A DNA stretch of 64,000 bases, from positions 151,534 to 215,533 of the forward strand of contig NSIP01000004.1 of assembly GCA_002737725.1 (NCBI GenBank). Reading direction: 5' to 3'. The translations under genes and the position numbers were made by a program. The notes under the pieces are model-generated. The model saw nothing but the letters and a program-made list of their open reading frames with translations. It was not told the DNA's origin and made no database searches. Source of the DNA: Rhodospirillaceae bacterium (lineage in GTDB: Bacteria; Pseudomonadota; Alphaproteobacteria; Rhodospirillales; Rhodospirillaceae). This document shows, in pieces, positions 60,892 to 64,000 of this stretch. Each line of letters starts with the position of its first letter. Within the stretch, counting starts at the first letter, position 1.

Positions 60892-62212
60892 GGTGGTTGC
60901 GCTGCCGACATTCGCGCCTCCACCGCATTTGGTGGCGGGAACTTCGTGCCGCGTAGCATCACCAAATGCGAGACCCACCACTGGTCCACCTACGCCAGCT
61001 TAGATTACGCCATCTCTGATCGCATCAAAGTGTAGGGCGAGGCGCGGTTCACATCAGAAAAGGAAGACACCACCAGCCCCTTCAGCTCATCACCAAACAT
61101 TATCTGCTGCGCGGGAACCGGCGCGCCCGGCGGGCGTACCATCAGCACAATAACGGGCTTGGTAGTGTGCGGACCCTTCGGCCCCAATACCGTTGGGCCG
61201 TTGGTGCTGGTCAGCGCCACACCGGCGCAGATTGCTTTAAATCCGGGTTTCCTTTCGGCGGCCAAACCGTTCTTTGGTGGCTCAGGTGAGATCGGGCTTC
61301 TGGACGCCTCGCTTAGCCATCGACTTTAAGGCCAGCGACGATGCGCTGCTGTTTGCCTCGGTCGCTCAGGCCAAGAAGCCCGGCGGCTATGCCAGCATCG
61401 GCGGCGGCACCTTGGCCGACAAAGTGTTCGATGAAGAGTCCATGAAGATCTATGAAGCCCGCGCCAAGACCGAATGGATGTACAACCGCCTGCAAGTGAA
61501 CGTAGCCGCCCACTTCCAGGACTTTGCCAAGAAGCAGGTTCAGGTGGTTGTAATCAACGAGTTGACAGGCTTGCCCACCACCAAAACCGTCAATGCCACC
61601 AAAACCGAAGTGAAGGGTTTTGAGATCGACGCCATTGCCGCGCCGAATGACAATTTTTCACTGACCCTTGGTTACACCTTCAACTACGCCAAGTACAAAA
61701 ACTTCAAAGATATTACGAATCCTGTCAGCACCGTCACACGTGCAGGCAACTGCACCGTGACAACACTCGTTACTCGAGCTACGACACCCACTCTCCCTGC
61801 TTTAGAGCAAAATAGTTGCATCATTGATTACTCGGGCCGTCGTTTGGAAGGCGCGCCCAAGCATAACGTGCAACTAGGCGGCGAGGTGCGCGGCGACTTA
61901 GGCGGTGGGACGTAATGGTTTGTCGACGCTTAAGGCCGTTACCAGTCCAGCCGCTTCACCACCTTTGAGAACGTCCTTAAAGTTCTGGCATACTGGAATG
62001 TCGACATGCGCATTGGCGTGCGCACCGATGGCTGGAGCGTCACCAGCTATGTGAACAAATTGTTCAACGACGATCACTTGAAGGCTAACGCGGTCTACAT
62101 CCCGAACTGGAATCTCTCGTTCATCCCGCCGCGTAATACGGTCATCAGCAGTGCGTAAGCGCTGCTGCCCGACAAGCGCGCATTTGGTGTTCACGCCAAC
62201 ATGAACTTCTAA
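60892..62212 (+). pseudogene. Decayed TonB-dependent receptor
   Basis: Receptor sequence with several lesions. An early piece has STYASLDYAISDRIKV, a TAG in place of Tyr at about 61032, then GEARFTSEKEDTTSPF. After a frameshift near 61270 the long open part (61274-61915) has TPRLAIDFKASDDALLFASV, then IYEARAKTEW and YTFNYAKYKNF. Two stops near 61915-61935 and another near 62157 precede the end DKRAFGVHANMNF. It belongs to the same subfamily as the tandem pair at 1-5042. The plug domain is missing. Confidence 0.88.
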
Positions 62213-62306
62213 ACGATCAGCTTGCGCGACCAGGTAGCGCACTTGCGACAGCCTCATCCGGGATATAGAATTCCCGGATGAGGCAACGTAACATCGGTAA
62301 GTCCAC

Positions 62307-62548
62307 ATGACTGATCAAGCAAACTCAAGCCAACCGACCACAAACGTAGCGCCGCCTTGGCTGCCGGGCCTGAATTACGTCGCAAGCTTTGTCCTAGGCG
62401 CGTTCATCGACATCATCCGCCATTCGTGGGATCGGATCGCGCCTCCATCCAAGCTGACCAAATCGATAGCCCAATTATTCAACGCGGAGCGATCGCACTT
62501 GTCCTGATCGGCATTGTGGTTGGCGGCGTTTACTGGGGTTCACGTTGA
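62307..62548 (+). pseudogene. Possible two-helix membrane protein split by a frameshift
   Basis: ATG 62307 after GGTAAG opens a frame with one hydrophobic segment (GLNYVASFVLGAFIDII) that stops at 62505. The overlapping frame ending at 62546 has a clean second helix (GAIALVLIGIVVGGVYWG). The two together would make a small two-helix protein; alternatively the 66-residue frame alone is the gene. Confidence 0.35.
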
Positions 62549-62662
62549 AGCGGCCAGCGGCTGGGAACGGCGCATCGAACCGGGCTGCAAGTGGTGTTCG
62601 TTGCAACGCCGATCATTATTTATATCCTCGAGCATTAGCCCGCGGTGCGCATAGCTGTTGGG

Positions 62663-63412
62663 TTAGTACAAGCCCAACAGCTTGAAGCCCGCAATAATCA
62701 GCACTACGCCGAGCGCCTTCAAAATTCCCTGCACCGGCAGCTTGCGGATACCTAAGAATGTTCCGATCACTGCGCCCGACAGCACCGCCACGGCAAAGAT
62801 CGGTAGCTCAGATGGTAGCGCGCTGACCGATGACGCATTGCCCGCCAAGCTCGAGAGCGAATTGCAAAGAATGAACACCGACGCCACGCCTGATGCGCGT
62901 CGCGGCTCGCACCAGCCCATGAACATCAGGATGGGCGAGAGAAAAATACCACCGCCGGTGCCTGTCAGGCCCGACAACAGGCCAATCACCGCACCAATCA
63001 GAATGCCCGCAACAACAGGCGGAGGACGCACCTCGCGCGTAGCGCTCATGGCGTTGGGCCACAACAACTTAATGGCCGCGACGAACAACACGATGGCCAC
63101 CAACGGTTTGTAGAAGTGCCCCGGCAGTTGAATCGCGCCGCCGATAAAAGCGATTGGGATGGCACCCAGCAAGAACGGCCACAGCACGCGCCACTCAAAA
63201 AAACCCACACGGAAATAGCGAAACGACGTGAAGCTGGAGACGATGATATTCAGAATCAAACCCGTGGGTCGCATCACCTCGGCAGGGACACCGAACAAAC
63301 CCATGAACGCCAGGTACGCCGATGCACCACCGTGACCAACCGAGGTGTACAAAATTGCGCCCACAAACATGAGGGCTGCCAGCACCAGCGTCAGTTCAAA
63401 TGAGAGTTCCAT
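62663..63412 (-). CDS. TSUP-family permease (TauE/SafE)
   Basis: A 249-residue protein with about eight helices. Both TSUP half-motifs are present: YTSVGHGGASAYLAFMGLFG and GLLSGLTGTGGGIFLSPILM, plus RPTGLILNIIVSSF. The family exports or imports sulfur-containing anions such as sulfite, sulfoacetate or thiosulfate. No sulfur gene is adjacent, so the substrate is open. Confidence 0.92.
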   Translation of the reverse strand: MELSFELTLVLAALMFVGAILYTSVGHGGASAYLAFMGLFGVPAEVMRPTGLILNIIVSSFTSFRYFRVGFFEWRVLWPFLLGAIPIAFIGGAIQLPGHFYKPLVAIVLFVAAIKLLWPNAMSATREVRPPPVVAGILIGAVIGLLSGLTGTGGGIFLSPILMFMGWCEPRRASGVASVFILCNSLSSLAGNASSVSALPSELPIFAVAVLSGAVIGTFLGIRKLPVQGILKALGVVLIIAGFKLLGLY

Positions 63413-63647
63413 ATTTCAACTCGGCTTACTTTTAATGCACATCGAGATGTCACAACCGGATGACGGGGCGCTGGTCTAGTCACGATACAAAAACCCACTC
63501 AATCAATAACAATCAAATCTCGAATGAGGACTTTGCCAAATTTAGAATTAGGATTGTCGGCGTAATTATTTGGCAAATGGTGAATCAGGCAATCGGAGTC
63601 AATTCGCATGTCATCGGCCTGATACCCCACCACGTTTCGCGATACGC

Positions 63648-64000
63648 TGGTCTTGTCACAGATTAGCTCCGCATCCTGTTCTCATTTAAGCTGTTTTTCG
63701 TTCGAATGTCATGGGTGATACGCCTCCTGTTGCTGAATGTCTTCGTCGGGTATTGTAAAAGCCGTTGATGTACTCAAACAGTGCCTGCGTGACTTGGCTA
63801 CGCGTTTGCCAGGCGTGCCGCCAGATGAGCTCAGCTTTCAGTGTTTTGAACGCGCCTTCGACGGCGGCATTGTCGTGGCAATTGCCTTTGCCACTCATGG
63901 ACACTTGGGAGCCCAATTCCCGCAATCGCTTTTGATAGTCGTGCGCGCAATATTGGCCACCCCTGTCCGTGTGCTGAATGTACCCCGGCGGTAGGTTTCG
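63648..64000 (-). mobile_element. IS3-family insertion sequence, one end
   Basis: The element starts at TGGTCTTGTCACAGATTAG (63648), beginning with TG as IS3 ends do, followed by the transposase C-terminus. It continues beyond the window edge. The terminal repeat matches the palindrome at 24023-24103. Confidence 0.82.
63686..64000 (-). CDS. IS3-family transposase OrfB, C-terminal part
   Basis: DDE integrase-type transposase. The frame is open to the window edge and reads YIQHTDRGGQYCAHDYQKRL (second catalytic Asp), MSGKGNCHDNAAVEGAFKTL (third catalytic residue, Glu, with the K spaced after it) and FYNTRRRHSATGGVSPMTFE at the end. The N-terminus and OrfA lie beyond the window. Confidence 0.93.
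   Translation of the reverse strand, partial: RNLPPGYIQHTDRGGQYCAHDYQKRLRELGSQVSMSGKGNCHDNAAVEGAFKTLKAELIWRHAWQTRSQVTQALFEYINGFYNTRRRHSATGGVSPMTFERKTA

Overview
The window reads as chromosome from an alphaproteobacterium of uncertain order. Four signs point that way: an NDUFS4-type complex I accessory subunit; LexA boxes of the form GTTC-N7-GTTC; a FliG remnant and small proteins (DUF6481, DUF3297) typical of that class; and a strong investment in TonB-dependent receptors (TBDRs). The DNA is moderately GC-rich and densely coding. Starts are often GTG or TTG, and stop/start overlaps of the ATGA type are common. No rRNA, CRISPR array or prophage was seen. Mobile DNA is limited to the end of an IS3-family element at the right edge, a short palindrome built from the same terminal repeat near 24 kb, and REP-like palindromes.

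Layout. 1-10.3 kb: two tandem TBDRs with near-identical terminators, a YcnI-like copper protein, a serine-hydrolase-fold protein without its catalytic motifs, a DUF1838 protein and a Tat-signal methyltransferase paired with a small unknown gene. 10.9-19.3 kb: nine genes that look like one biosynthetic locus: a CDP-alcohol phosphotransferase, a membrane sulfatase-fold enzyme, a creatininase-family amidohydrolase, a GTP cyclohydrolase II, a RibD-type reductase, a methyltransferase, a GT4 glycosyltransferase, a 6-pyruvoyl-tetrahydropterin-synthase-like protein and an MDR dehydrogenase. I know of no described pathway with this composition. A pyrimidine- or pterin-derived, glycosylated and possibly lipid-linked product is my inference. 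19.4-28.6 kb: an NmrA-like oxidoreductase, a DEAD-box helicase, a histidine-rich membrane protein, tRNA-Arg, the NDUFS4 homologue, tRNA-Pro, a 29-residue lipoprotein, a third TBDR and an exported Rossmann protein.

28.6-44.6 kb mixes sound genes with decay. Sound genes include a plastid-lipid-associated/fibrillin protein, polyphosphate kinase 2, a fourth TBDR, a PCuAC copper chaperone, an arsR-arsC-aquaporin operon, a cold-shock gene, infA and an RhlE-type helicase. Broken ones include two PAS-domain genes, a receiver domain, an internally deleted fliG and a TBDR tail. 44.9-48.6 kb is a compact operon: two alpha/beta-hydrolase paralogues with His where the nucleophile should be, an SbmA/BacA-like transporter and an O-methyltransferase. 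48.6-59.5 kb holds DUF192, NhaB, an HD-domain protein, a YdbH-like AsmA-family protein, small basic proteins, a second cold-shock gene and more gene fragments.

At 59.48-59.68 kb a 35-residue single-pass membrane peptide lies behind a promoter whose spacer is a LexA box, with a second LexA box downstream. It is a strong candidate SOS-induced membrane peptide of the Caulobacter SidA kind. The window ends with a tRNA-dihydrouridine synthase, a decayed TBDR, a TSUP permease and the IS3 end. All calls are from reading the sequence; no database search was possible.
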